Below are positions 1-10,280 of a stretch of DNA of 64,000 nt, piece after piece (positions within the stretch are counted from its first letter, which is position 1; the number at the start of each line of letters is the position of its first letter). The DNA is from Cristatella mucedo. Its lineage: Eukaryota; Bryozoa; Phylactolaemata; Cristatellidae. The DNA is taken from NCBI GenBank assembly GCA_009760855.2, contig WPIO01000069.1:821001-885000 (forward strand), written 5' to 3'. Under the pieces are notes generated by a model, which saw only the letters and a program-made list of their open reading frames with translations, was not told the DNA's origin and ran no database searches. A program made the position numbers and the translations under genes.

Positions 1-33
1 CGAGCTCTGCGAGAGCGAAGGTACATTTATTTT

Positions 34-381
34 CTAGTTTGGCTCTGACTCCAGCCCCATTAGTCTGCTGCGGTTGGCGACGTTGGAGAGTTTGCCCACT
101 GAACGACATACGTGGGTAGAGGCAAGCTGAAGAAACTGCTCCGGGAGCAGGAAGATCGCTGAGTCCTTGGCGAACGGACGAAGGGCTGAATGCGTGCCTG
201 GCCTCAAGTGGTGACTGCAGATGAAGCCGAGTAGCCGACTCTCGCAGGTCTCGATCGCAGACAGTTTCAGCGTTTCTCTGCGCAGGCCCTCCACACGCGG
301 CTTGAGGATGTCCGCTGTGCCACCTGGAGCCATCGGCGAGTCCAGCGGCAAGTCCAGCACAGCGAGCAGACTTTCTGGCTT
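34..381 (-). CDS. Candidate terminal exon, unknown protein
   Basis: Open frame of about 115 codons ending in TAG at 36-34. An AATAAA-type poly(A) signal lies directly after the stop on the same strand (31-26). At the 5' side a pyrimidine-rich tract ends in TTTGCACAG, a plausible acceptor that would start the exon at 381 in phase 0 with KPESLLAVLDLPLDSP. I recognise no domain or motif. The short gap between stop and AATAAA and the normal residue mix favour a real last exon. The upstream exon is not identified, so function is unknown and chance remains possible. Confidence 0.3.
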   Translation of the reverse strand, partial: KPESLLAVLDLPLDSPMAPGGTADILKPRVEGLRRETLKLSAIETCESRLLGFICSHHLRPGTHSALRPFAKDSAIFLLPEQFLQLASTHVCRSVGKLSNVANRSRLMGLESEPN

Positions 382-1568
382 CTGTGCAAAGCCAATCGTG
401 CGCACGAAGAAAGAAAAGCTCTCGAAAGCTTGAAAAGGATTCAGGAATCGAGTGCTTCCTTGAAGGAAGGCATTTTTCAGAGCGCAGGCTCGATCACCAG
501 CTCAAAATAAATTCCACTTCGACGAGTATTGCAACTGTCACTAGACAGACAGTCTGTCTTCAATTGTCTAGCACCCTCTTCACAGGTTTTCGTGTCGCCG
601 CAACAGGACGTCTGCCGACTGCAAAAACCAGGCAGCTAGATCGCCTGTCACGACGCGCCGACTTCAGGCCCCCTCTTTTCAGCCCTCTAGCACAGGTTTC
701 CGAATTCTCTCGTTTCTGCCTAAATCCTTGCTGAAATGCTCTCTCCCGGAGTCTATCTTCTTGCGCCATCAGTTCAGCCTAGTCGCATAACGTGCATTCA
801 CTTCCCTTACGCGGCATGGCCCGGAAATTCTCAATTTTTGACGTTGCGCCTTACTCCAAAAATTTACCGCAATGAAAGCAAATCGGGAAACTCATCCCAT
901 CCTTCGGTGCGTTGGCTTTCCTGTCCATTTGAATTGCCTTTTACGTCCCCAAAACTTTTCGTGATATGGTCGCAAACGAGTACTAATTTTCAGTCTACTT
1001 AAATTATAATGTAAAGAGGATTAACTGGCACGAGATGCCAGACGATTGCACTTTCGTCGCCTCTCTTTATCGAAGCTGCAGGATAAGGAGCAGCTTCCAC
1101 GCCTCTTGAGGAGAAGCGCGTTGTCGTTGGTGAATCTGGCGAGGGAGCCGCGTAACCATTCAAACGTGGCTAGCGTCTTGAAATTTCTGCTACGGAGTAC
1201 TTCTGCTCGTAGATGAACAATCCCCTTCTACGCGAAATGACGCCGTATTAGCAGACTCAGGCTCAGCTTGGACCGCACCCTTCTGGGCTGCCCACGACTT
1301 GGTGGCTTACTCTGTCGAGCTCAATCTTCAGCCGCGAGATCAGTCCTGGCCACGTCGCGGTCTGAAGATTTTTACAAGGGTAACAGCAACCCGCCGTCGG
1401 CTCCGTTCGCATTCCTAATTACTGGGACGCTTTGCGGAGCCTCATTTCTACAATTGGCAGCTGTCCCGCGTCGATTGTCTTGCTTTAAGAATGCATAAAT
1501 AGGGTGATATAAAAAAGCGTCATTTCTGCAGTGAAACAACCACACGTTTGGTAATGCATTCCATACAG
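382..1568. other. Unassigned sequence
   Basis: Unique-looking sequence of mixed composition. Short open frames exist on both strands but none has convincing splice sites, and I see no recognisable repeat. Confidence 0.5.
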
Positions 1569-1668
1569 CATCTGTAAAGTGCCTAGAAAGAGAGATTCAG
1601 TTCTCCGAGGGCGCTATACAAAGGTATCGTTATAATTATTGTTATTATAAGTATTATTATTATTATTA
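1569..1668 (+). repeat. LINE-A 3' tail only
   Basis: Tail-only copy of the L2-like 3' end: a stem-loop (GTAAAGTGCCTAG .. GAGGGCGCTATA) followed by a degenerate ATT run. Nothing of the LINE body precedes it. Confidence 0.8.
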
Positions 1669-2660
1669 ACCGGCATCGCCTAGGTGAAGCGAGCAAAGCA
1701 GGATTGCCCGCCGTCAGACTGGAAGCCGTTACGGGGCTCGCTCGCCGAGAGTGAGAGCCCCTTAACGCTGGGCAAAGAGCCCAGCGCGGAGGCTGGGGTG
1801 GCTGGGAATTACTGAGGATTACTGGGAACGAGCGTCTCAGCTTTCCGCTCGCTGGCTGAGGCGTCTTCGCCGCTGCCGGCTGAGCGCTTTCGGCGGCGCC
1901 CTCGCGCGGCCCAAGTAGACCGTCTGTCCCGCTTACCGATGCGGGCCCAGCCGCTCGCGGGCTCGCATCGATTGGCCGGACATAAAATAGAAAAACAGGC
2001 AGCCACTCGTGGAGCCGCTCGCGCGCGCACCGCCGAGAGCCCTTCGCAGCCACAGTCGGCGCGGCGCGCACTGGTCGCGCGGACCGCGTTGCCAGAAGGA
2101 GGAGAGAACCAAAACGTCGCGGCGGCCGGCGGACCAATCGGCTTCGGCGCGCGATGGATGGCGCGAAGCTTTCGCGCCGCGCCGCCGCTCCTCGGCTCCT
2201 TTAGCTAGCCGCATAGCTCGCTGAGCGTCGACAGATCCCAGGCTGTCAGAACAGGATCGCGCACCTGCACGCGATGGTAGCCGCAGTCACCGGGGTCCCG
2301 CCGCTAGCCGCCTTGCGGTGGCTATCGAAAGCAAACGCGCTGCCACCGGGCCGGCGACCGCCGGAGATGAGCCTTTTATCGACGCATCCACGACGCGCAC
2401 GCGGTTCGCGGTAGCAGAGACGGAGCACTGGAAGACGCTTTTTTTTGCGGAGGTCTCGGGGATTAATCGATGATTATGGCCGACACCGCAGTGTAGACGA
2501 GCCGAGCGCGGCTCATGTCAGCCACCTGATGACGGGACGAATATCGAGCGTCGGCTGCCTGGGCGACCTCCGCGCCGCGCCTTCGGACGTGGCTAGTTCG
2601 ACGCGCTCGCCGCGCTAAGGTCAAAGCTCAAGGTCAAGGTGAATGGCGTGGCGTGAAGTG
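1669..2660. other. CpG-rich block
   Basis: GC- and CpG-rich sequence, looking like a CpG island. Overlapping ORFs on both strands (1583-2214) are arginine/alanine-rich and look compositional rather than coding. AGGTCA half-sites occur at 2618-2623 and 2631-2636, the second inside TCAAGGTCA with AGGTGA following directly. This could be a promoter or enhancer, but I find no adjoining exon. Confidence 0.35.
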
Positions 2661-3180
2661 GCATCGCTCTAGCTGGGAGGGGGTGTTTTTTGCTGCCTTA
2701 TAATCTGGATAGCGTTTGAGCGCCGAGCAAATGTTATCCGGATGACTGACCCGTGAATCAGCCACGCATTGTAGCTCGTGAGCAAAAACGTCCGACCCAA
2801 GAAAGATTCCGACGCGTTCCTCGGGCTTGGATTTTGCAACAGCCTAACGGGCACGCCGGGTTGGAGCTACAGCTCTTGAGGTGGGAGCTCGGATGGGGTG
2901 AGAGCGTTAGGATACTCCAGGGCAATGCCAATCTCGTTGTCGGCGTCAACTATAGCACCCGCGCCGCGACACACCGACTCCACGCCCGGAATGCGTTTGG
3001 TGCATTCTTTGTCGATTGCATCGACCGCCGTATTTGTCGGCGGCGCAAGTATGTGTCTTCCTGAAAGCCAACGTTAATCAAAGAAGAAAGTGGAGAGGCC
3101 AAGAAGCGTCCAATCAATATTGCGATGCGACACTGGCAAGTCCTCTCCAATTTTGATAGATCTCGGGAAATTGCAAAGTG
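2661..3180. other. Unassigned; one 103-codon ORF
   Basis: A plus-strand open frame at 2753-3064 is arginine-rich, resembles nothing I know and lacks clear splice sites. Nothing else seen. Confidence 0.3.
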
Positions 3181-3312
3181 TGTCTGCCTGTAACTCCACA
3201 AATCCACAAAGAATATGTGGGTGCTACGCAGGAGCGCTTTCGATGGCGCACTGAAAGCCTAAGCGGCTTTCAGTGCGCACGCAGTAACCAATAGACTCCA
3301 TCTCGTGATGTA
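3181..3312 (-). repeat. LINE-B 3' end fragment
   Basis: Matches the LINE-B 3' region seen at 18570 and 27330: a segment starting CTGTAACTCCACAAA on the plus strand, then GTGGGTG.TACGCAGGAG, a GCGCAC stretch and AAGCGGCTTTC. Orientation is inferred from the copy with ORF sequence at 27330-27904. Confidence 0.65.
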
Positions 3313-4440
3313 TAAAAGAAATAGACACCTGCTAGGGTGGCGTTGGTTATGGTTGGGCTGTGAATCAATTTCAGTCAGATCTATGTCAAAGTAAACTAGT
3401 CAGCAAAGACGTCATAAAGAATCATGGCTATCATTATTAGGAATTTACTGCATGTTGAAGACACGAATTCCATTGGCGAACTTGAAAATTGGCCGCCGAA
3501 GTCAGGATAGGCATGATGAAGACTAAGTTAAAGCGATTCGCCGGAGTTGTTGAGCAAGAGCAACCAGGACGGCTCGCTCGAGACGACACATACTGGTAAT
3601 ACTGAGCGTTCGCTCCGCGCCATCTCTCTTGCTAAGACTCGGTTTCCAATGAGACTCCCAATTCGTAGACCCTAGCAGCGGCAGCTGCAACCGGAAGTGG
3701 CCTTTGAATGATAGTAGTGAGACAAATGATAGCCCTTCACGATCGTACCGAATAGTAAGGTCGCCGCGAGTCGGCGAAGATGTTGTCGCACCCGAATGCA
3801 GAAGCGCAGGCGAACAGAGCCGTAGGTCATTCAAATCGGTGGGTCAATAGAGCAGCGTTCCGAGCGGACACGGCGGCTCGGGTGGCATGCATGCAGATGT
3901 CCACTGGTGCGCCATAAAATCTTAATCGATACGTTCGTTGAAAAGCAAAACGATGTGATTTAAATTGGTCATGGCTTATTTAACATGTTTCCGTATTCGG
4001 CCTGTTTGAGGAGCGTCGACTTTCGGATAATTCTCTAACGGACAGCAGATGCTGGCAGCAGACGCTCGTTCTTTCCTCAATTTCAGATCGCTTGCAGTTT
4101 TCACCTCGAATCTCTTGCGTTGAATTTTCCATCGAAAGCGTCTGATCAATTGCGGGGCAGTTATCTATCGCCATCCTGCAACCGAGTCCTGCTTTATTTC
4201 TTTTTTTTCCCGCTCTCATGTCGACACTGTGTGCCAGATATTGTCTATTTCTCGTTGTGGATAATATGAGCATTCATTTCGAAGACTCAGCTAACCCCTT
4301 TAGCGCCCACCAAATTTTCTTAAATTGAGTAATAACAAAACCAACTTACTTGTTATGGCAAACCAAATGTGAATCAGAAATTGGAAAGGCTAGCGCTCAA
4401 AATTTGCTCTGCCAGCACATCTCCTATTGAATCTGCACGA
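3313..4440. other. Unassigned; two weak minus-strand ORFs
   Basis: Minus-strand open frames at 3523-3834 (103 codons) and 3980-4273 (97 codons) have protein-like composition but no recognisable motif and no confirmed splice sites. They may be remnants of genes or mobile elements. Confidence 0.3.
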
Positions 4441-4444
4441 AATA

Positions 4445-4915
4445 TAATAATAAGAATGATAATGCACTTGATAAAGCGCCCTCAGAGAACTCAATCTCTC
4501 TCGAGGCGCTTTATATTTGCTGCAAAGGGAAATGCAATTGAATGGTGAGTAATATCATGCTTGATAAACAAACAACATGAATAACAGGGTTAGGGGTGAC
4601 ATGCACAGGGTCAGCATGCAAATGCGGTTAGTGGCAGCATGCACATGCATCAGCACGCATAAGCACATCAAGGACGAATCACAGGGAACCACTAAATGCT
4701 GTCCTAAATAGGTGTGTTTTTAAGTTCTTTTTAAATGCGGTCAGGTCAGGGGATGTTCTGACGCAGGTCGGGAGGGAGTTCCAGGCTTTGGGAGCATACG
4801 AACTAAATGCACGGTCTCCAAAGGATTTGAGGTTTGTACGAGGTATTTGTAGACTGTTGGATTCCGAAAAGCGGGTGGTACGATGTTGGCCTGATGGGAG
4901 AGTATATCTGAGAGG
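4445..4915 (-). mobile_element. LINE-A, 5'-truncated copy
   Basis: From its ATT-rich 3' tail (4445) through the stem-loop, the 3' UTR and the last part of the reverse-transcriptase ORF (minus strand, stopping near 4915). It abuts a plus-strand copy head to head. The ORF portion retains the LINE C-terminal SFGDRAF/WNSLP-type region only in broken form. Confidence 0.8.
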
Positions 4916-5756
4916 TCATATGGATATCGTGTTCCAAAATGACCTTTCATTAGATGACCAAATCAGCTCCGCAGTCAAATCTGTCTATTTTCAGCTACAT
5001 AACATTGCCGAAACTCGGGCTTGTTTAGATAGGGATACCACATCTACATTGGTCCATGCAATTGTGACATCCGGTCTTGACTTCTGTAACTCACAGCTTG
5101 CTGGTCTATCGGCCTTTGCACTCAGGAGCTAACAGCTGGTGCAAAACTCTACAGACAGACTTGTCTGTCGTGAGCGTGCTAGTTCCCATATCACACCACT
5201 TCCTGCCAGCCTGCACTGGCTATCAGTCAAGCGACTCATCGACTTCGCGGTTTTGTCACTGACTGTTAGGTCGCTTCACTCTTTAGCTCCTGCCTATCTA
5301 TCAGATCTAGACCTCCACCAGGCTAAGCATAGCACCACCTACTTTTGTAATCTAATTGCTTACATATACCTCGTACAAACCTCAAATTATTTGGAGGGCT
5401 CTAGCCCGTATGCTCCCAAAGACTGGAACTCACTTTCGACTTGCGTCAGGACATCCCCTGACTTGACCTCATTTAAAAAGAAATTAAAACGCATCTATTT
5501 ATGACATAATTTAGTGGGTCCCTGTGATTCATCTTTGATGTGCTTATGCGTGCTGTCACTTCGCATGCTGCCACTAACCACACTTGAATGCTGACCCTGT
5601 GCATGTTACTCCTAATTATGTTATTCTTATTGTTCATTGCGCATGCTATCACTGACCGTTCGATCAGGCTTCCTTTCCAGCAATTGTAAAGTTCGTAGAA
5701 AGAGATTGAGTTCTCTGAGAGTAGGTTATGAAATGTATTATTAATATTCTTATTAT
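4916..5756 (+). mobile_element. LINE-A, 5'-truncated copy
   Basis: Plus-strand LINE-A piece holding the C-terminal third of ORF2 in two frames (motifs SLDDQISSAVKS, YFQLHNIA, LDFCNSQLAGL, then HITPLPASLHWLSVK, APAYLSDL), a frameshift near 5130, the stop near 5502, the 3' UTR and the stem-loop ending in ATT repeats near 5756. It is a pseudogene fragment and forms a large inverted repeat with the neighbouring minus-strand copy. Confidence 0.8.
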
Positions 5757-5802
<46 letters not shown>

Positions 5803-5804
5803 AA
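5757..5804. repeat. (TC)n(TA)n microsatellite
   Basis: Pure TC dinucleotides followed by TA dinucleotides, directly after the tail of the LINE-A copy. Confidence 0.95.
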
Positions 5805-6340
5805 TACACACATACATATCTCACGCGCATCGCAATGCAGGTCACTCGACCAATTTCTTAGGGCGATTGTTTGCTGTCAACTCCTGTTAAAACGAAACAA
5901 TTGCTAGAAAACTCTGCACGTCTAACCATCCGTGGATCTGATCCAGCCTGCAGTGTGCGTCCTCTCATCTTATCATCCAGAATCATCTGATGCGGTACCG
6001 ACAGCGAACCTCCGTGCCAAACGCAGAGGGTGCGAGTCACTCGAAGGTGGCACCCGAAATAGGGAGACGACTGCTGAATGCGACTCCGGCTTCGTGCAGA
6101 AAGCTTTGAGGCGAAAGGAAGAGGAACGAAAAAGAATCCGACCTATCTACCTTCTATCGCCAAGTCCACGACTAAGAGCCCGGATCGGAAGGCTTCGCTG
6201 CGCCCCTTAGCAAGCGTCGAACCGCGCAGAGTACGGCATGAGCGGAGAAATCGCGCCGAGCCGGAGACGCAAAGCCGTTGGCGCGCTTCCGCGCCGCCGT
6301 TGTCTGATCTCATCGTAAGATTACCTCAAATGTGGCCTCT
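5805..6340. other. Unassigned, becoming CpG-rich
   Basis: No recognised element. GC and CpG rise from about 6180 towards the ETS-site cluster, as expected at the edge of a CpG-island promoter. Confidence 0.4.
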
Positions 6341-6399
6341 CGGAAGTTGTGCGAGCGGAAGTTCTGTGAGTTCAGTGCGGAAGTGAGTGAGCGCGTCGC
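6341..6399 (+). promoter_or_regulatory. ETS-site cluster, candidate promoter
   Basis: Three copies of CGGAAGT on the same strand at 6341-6347, 6356-6362 and 6378-6384, in CpG-rich sequence just before an ATG at 6400. CGGAAGT is the core bound by ETS/GABP factors and is typical of housekeeping promoters. The promoter role is inferred. Confidence 0.45.
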
Positions 6400-6519
6400 A
6401 TGGCGGCGGCGGCGGCGCAGGAGCCACCGATTGCGCCCAGCTTCAATTTCAGGCGGCGCACCGCCGGGAGCGGTAATTCACCGAGTCACGAGGAGTCAGA
6501 GTACGCGATGAACCAGGTG
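6400..6519 (+). CDS. Candidate first coding exon, unknown protein
   Basis: ATG at 6400 opens a frame beginning MAAAAAQEPPIAPSFNF and running to EYAMNQ at 6519, where CAG|GTGCGC could be a weak phase-0 donor. The frame itself continues to a stop at 6580-6582. An alanine run after the start, CpG richness and the ETS cluster upstream resemble the first exon of a housekeeping gene. No later exon is assigned, so product and gene are unknown. The donor is non-ideal. Confidence 0.3.
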
Positions 6520-6689
6520 CGCGGAGGCGCGGGTGCGAAAATCGGCCGTGACAGCAGCGAGCACGTGACAGCAGCGAGCTGATGGCGCGGTTCAACTAGC
6601 CGGCAGCCGCGTCCGACCGTCTCCCATGTCACTGAAAGACGGTCAGCCAATGCGAAATGGTACTTAAGAGCGTGCTTCCTTTGCAGCTA

Positions 6690-6768
6690 TTGTGAAGCGC
6701 CTAGAAAGAGATTGTGTTCTCTGAGGGCGATATGTCAAGTGTATTGTTCTTAATATTAACTCCGTCGT
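6690..6768 (+). repeat. LINE-A 3' tail only
   Basis: Stem-loop starting GTGAAGCGCCTAG and ending near an ATT-like run, without any LINE body. Confidence 0.75.
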
Positions 6769-6910
6769 GCGTACGCGTGCATGATTCAATGCGTCTTAGC
6801 GAGAGGTTGGACTGATTGGTGGCCCAATGAGTGTCTTCAACGGCTTTGCTTGAGCAAAGGGGGCCCTAAGCACAACAGTTGTTCGCTTTTGCATGCATGG
6901 CAGTAAACAA

Positions 6911-7068
6911 AATTAGCTGATTTAGCAAACAGCCTTATTTATATAGCGGCAGAAGAGCCTTAACGGCTATCGCTACCGCTAGCAGTTGGCAACCGCCCAC
7001 TGGGCGAGTCGAACCCGCGACCTCAGTCGTGAAGAGAGTGTGCGCCTTACCCCCTGGGCAATCAAGGA
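6911..7068 (-). repeat. SINE-1, tRNA-derived
   Basis: On the minus strand the copy has a box-B-like GGGTTCGACTCGCC-type segment, the GCGGT..AGCCGTTAAGGCTC body and a TAGCTGATT end, in the order seen in the cleaner copies at 21861 and 28396. Confidence 0.7.
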
Positions 7069-7204
7069 CCAAATTATGCGCGTCACTAGCCCTTGGTTAC
7101 TAATTCTCTTTCGGCGAGCTCGTGCAGAGTTATTTATCTTAGGGCACTATGCAAACGGAATATTTTCGAACAACATTTACGAATTAAATAAATAAATAAA
7201 TCCT

Positions 7205-7372
7205 AGCCGATTAGACAGCCTCTTTTTGTATAGCGACAGAAGAGCCTTTACGGCTATCACCGCCGCTTGCAGTGGCGATACAGAATCACCCACCGCAGGA
7301 ATCGAACCCACGACCTCGGGACCTCGGTCGTGAAAGCAACCGCCTTACCTAGTGCGTGCGATCACGGCTCAC
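7205..7372 (-). repeat. SINE-1, tRNA-derived
   Basis: Minus-strand copy: GAGCCGTGATCGC head, box B GTGGGTTCGATTCCTG, GCAAGCGGCGGTGATAGCC body. It lies 140 bp from another copy of the same family and orientation. Confidence 0.8.
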
Positions 7373-7534
7373 ATTAACGACTAATTATTTTAACGAGTAG
7401 CTTTAGTGCGTTTAGAGGGGATTAAGCGGCGGCGCGACACTTTCGAGTCTCCCGAGTCATCCTGCGTTCGCAGCGAAACGAATGTATGAATACATCTCCG
7501 TCCGCTAATGCACAGAACACAAAAGCTAAGCGAG

Positions 7535-7632
7535 TGGTAAGCATGAGAGTGCTATATGGCGCACTCAAATATACAGTGCACTCAGCGGCTGTCGGTACGC
7601 ATACGGTAGCCGACAGACTTAATCTCACGAAA
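7535..7632 (-). repeat. LINE-B 3' end remnant
   Basis: Contains the GCGCACTCA.., CGGCT.TCGGTACGCAT and AGACTTAATCTCACG landmarks of the LINE-B 3' region. Confidence 0.55.
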
Positions 7633-7659
7633 GAGAGATACAGTGAGGAGCATAGCTGA

Positions 7660-8040
7660 ATAATAATAATATTAATAATATTAATGCACTTGATAACGCG
7701 CCCTCAGAGAACTTAATCTCTTTCTAGGCGCTTTACATTTGAATCAGGAGGGCAGTCGAGATAGTGAATACAATGTAAGTAGCTCAGGACGGCTGAAAGG
7801 AAAGTGCCGCAGTCGGCAGCAGGAGAATAAATGCCGTTGCGTAAGAATCGTGCAATTGAGTTCCACGATCTAGAATCCGTAGAGTAAAAGCTTCTGTCGT
7901 CAATGATCCTTAAGCGCAGGCACGGAACAGCTAATTTATCGTCCATACAGGACCTGAGGGCACAAGACGGCTGAAACTGGTGCAGCAGTTCGGCTAGATA
8001 TGATGGAGCCAGACCATGATGGGCCTTGTTGGTCAATGTA
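7660..8040 (-). mobile_element. LINE-B fragment with a LINE-A-type tail
   Basis: The minus-strand reading contains the LINE-B ORF C-terminus (AHHGLAPSYLAELLHQFQP, then IYSPAADCGTFL). The element then switches at about 7739-7745 straight into the LINE-A stem-loop (7682-7738) and an ATT-rich tail. Other LINE-B copies (27330, 40515) have a different 3' UTR here, so this copy looks like a tail-swapped or recombinant element. The ORF is 5'-truncated. Confidence 0.75.
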
Positions 8041-8958
8041 GAAATTTTGAATGAGCTAGCTTCATTAACTTCGGAGAGGAGTTCACTTCAATTCGTCTTT
8101 CACTCCGTCTGAGCACGTGCGCCTTCTAGCAGTTCACGCCGACCTCATGCGCTCCGCGGAGACGCGCTTAGTTGCCTGCTTTTTTTCTACACGAAAAATA
8201 TATTTATGCTTCAGAAAAATGGTGAATAAGGAGCTTCGCCGGTTTTCGTAGAAGCAATTTTGAGAGTAAAAATTGGCTTTCGTCGCCGTCCATTCGTCGT
8301 TGACAGCAGAGGCAGAAGTTGACGTCGTTGACGGCAGAAGCGACGGTGGATTTCCAGTGAAACGAACGAACGAGCCTCCGGCTCCCTCGACTGGCCGTCC
8401 TCGACCTCCTCGACCTCGACCGTTCGTCCAGCGTCTGAGCGCCGACGTCGATGCTGCCGGAAGTTGGCAAAGCGGCGGAACTGCTGGCCGCCGCTGCCGC
8501 TACCACCGACGCCACAGCCGCCGCAAGCTCGCACTCGCCCAGCATGGTCAGGCCGCAGCGGCGTGCACGCGTGACTACCTTTGCGAACGCGCGTGCTTCC
8601 CTCGCTGTCGCCTCAGGTCCGGCTCTAGGTCGCACTTTCGGCCCCTTTGCCGCCAAAGGTTGACCGCCTGCGGTTCGCCGCGAGGAGAGACGCGCTTCGA
8701 GTCGGCGAAAGCGCCAGCCGTCCGAAGAGAAGGAGCGCGAGCGAGCGACGGCCTTGACCGACACGTGGCCGCACGTGGCCGCCGCGCGCGCGAGCGACGG
8801 ACGCAAGACGCTGCGCAGCAAATGGCGCGCATCGCGAACGGCAGCGCCTCCCCCTCCTCAGCTCGGCGGCGCTTATTTCGTAGCAAGGGCGAAGCGCACG
8901 AGGCCGCCGCCGCGACGCTTGCTCCGGGCTCTGCCCGACGCCTTCGCGGGCGGCGCTC

Positions 8959-8992
<34 letters not shown>

Positions 8993-9180
8993 AGAATGCT
9001 TCGACATTTCGCGGGCCGTCTCTGCCTCTCGATGGAGACTCCTCTGATGAACCGGCGCATTTCGCTGATTAAACGCGATGCAGCAGCCGGTGCAGAGGGC
9101 GAGGTCCGCGGAACGTCAACGGCCCCCCGCCCGCGCGCGCGCAGGCAAATCGCTCACAACTCCGAGCCGTAGTGCACGCC
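8041..9180. other. CpG-rich block with (CCG)n
   Basis: Very CpG-rich from about 8320 to 9180, with a run of CCG at about 8966-8993. Long overlapping ORFs on both strands (plus 8273-9172, minus 8204-8821 and 8575-9060) are Arg/Ala-rich and overlap in several frames, as GC-rich sequence gives by chance. I cannot support any as a gene; it may be a promoter island. Confidence 0.35.
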
Positions 9181-9194
9181 TAACATCCGGTGCT

Positions 9195-9241
9195 AGGAGC
9201 CCTGCGGTCAGGGAGCCCTGTGGTCAGGGAGCCCTGCGGTC
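9195..9241. repeat. 16-bp tandem repeat, three units
   Basis: Three units of AGCCCTGCGGTCAGGG, the middle one with a T substitution, the last partial. Confidence 0.85.
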
Positions 9242-9775
9242 GGCGCCGCATACGTAGGAGTCGATGGAGTTTTATCGGGCGGCACCGAAGGGGGAGAATT
9301 TTCAGGGCCAATCGAAAGCGAAAGGGGATAGTAGGAAAAGGCTGCCCACTCGTTGGTCAGAGCGTACCGCAGCCGACGCTGCGACGTGGGACGCGGCGAG
9401 CGGGCTGAAAGGACCCGCCGTCTAAGGCATTGGGCTCAGACGCCGAGTTGAACTCGAACGGACGCAACCGTGTTTGGGTAGTTTCCAGTGTCTAAAAAAA
9501 GATGCAGCTCTAATGGCGGAAATCGCATGCGGAAGAAGTTTACGTTTGTTCCTCTAGCACATAGACGTGATTGGTCAATGAGGTCGATGGATTTTCCGAA
9601 CTGTGTGTGGACGCACACAGTCGCTTAAATGGCAGCGGATGCATATCGCTGGCAGGGCTGCTGGAGCGGTTGGCTAGCTGCCAAACGATTTCACCATGAC
9701 TGCAGTGGCTGCTACTTGATCGAACGTCGGGGCGTTTGGCCACGCGAAGTAGACGCACAGAGACTGACGGTGACA
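9242..9775. other. Unassigned sequence
   Basis: No gene, repeat family or motif recognised. Confidence 0.5.
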
Positions 9776-9783
9776 TCCTCCCT

Positions 9784-9882
<99 letters not shown>

Positions 9883-10090
9883 AAGCCCTATCTCATTCTA
9901 TCACTGCGCCATTTTCGTTCGCCCTGTCTGTTGCCCCATCCACCTCTTTCATGTATCTTTCTCACTCTCTCCCTCTCACTGTACCCCTCTGTATTTTACC
10001 CTCTCCCTCTCACTGTACTCCCCTGTTTCTTACTCTCTCCCTCTCTCCTTCTCTCGCTCTCTTTCCGTCTCTCTGTCTCTATTTCTACGT
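9776..10090. repeat. (CT)n microsatellite and pyrimidine-rich flank
   Basis: Pure CT dinucleotides at about 9788-9880 after a short TCCC run. Degenerate CT-rich sequence continues to about 10090. Open frames here (poly-SL) are products of the repeat. Confidence 0.95.
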
Positions 10091-10151
10091 TGATTCCTCT
10101 CGCATTCTCATTCACTCCATTTCTCTCGCATTCCACTTTGTTACGAAACTT

Positions 10152-10280
10152 TGGATATTTATTTGCATAGCGCTCGAAAAGAAATTAATCTCCATCCAGG
10201 TGCTTTACACATGCCGCAGTAGCCGTCGAGCCCTCGTCCCTGGCAGTTGAAGGTAAGCAGCTCATCTGGCTGCAAGCTAA
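10152..10280 (-). repeat. SINE-2 (tRNA head, L2-like tail)
   Basis: On the minus strand a degraded tRNA-like head with a GAGGGCTCGACGGC box-B-like segment is followed by GTAAAGCACCTGGATGGAG, a variant of the LINE-A stem-loop, and an AT-rich end. Confidence 0.6.

Noticed and set aside
4445-5756. DNA transposon with terminal inverted repeats
   Set aside because: The inverted ends are two LINE 3' tails with ATT repeats; no transposase, and the arms are LINE ORF2 and 3' UTR.
8204-9172. Overlapping ORFs of 299, 205 and 161 codons
   Set aside because: Several frames on both strands are open at once, Arg/Ala-rich, in CpG-rich DNA; no motif and no clear splice sites.
9629-10170. 150-codon ORFs in the CT-rich block
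   Set aside because: Ser/Leu products of the CT microsatellite.
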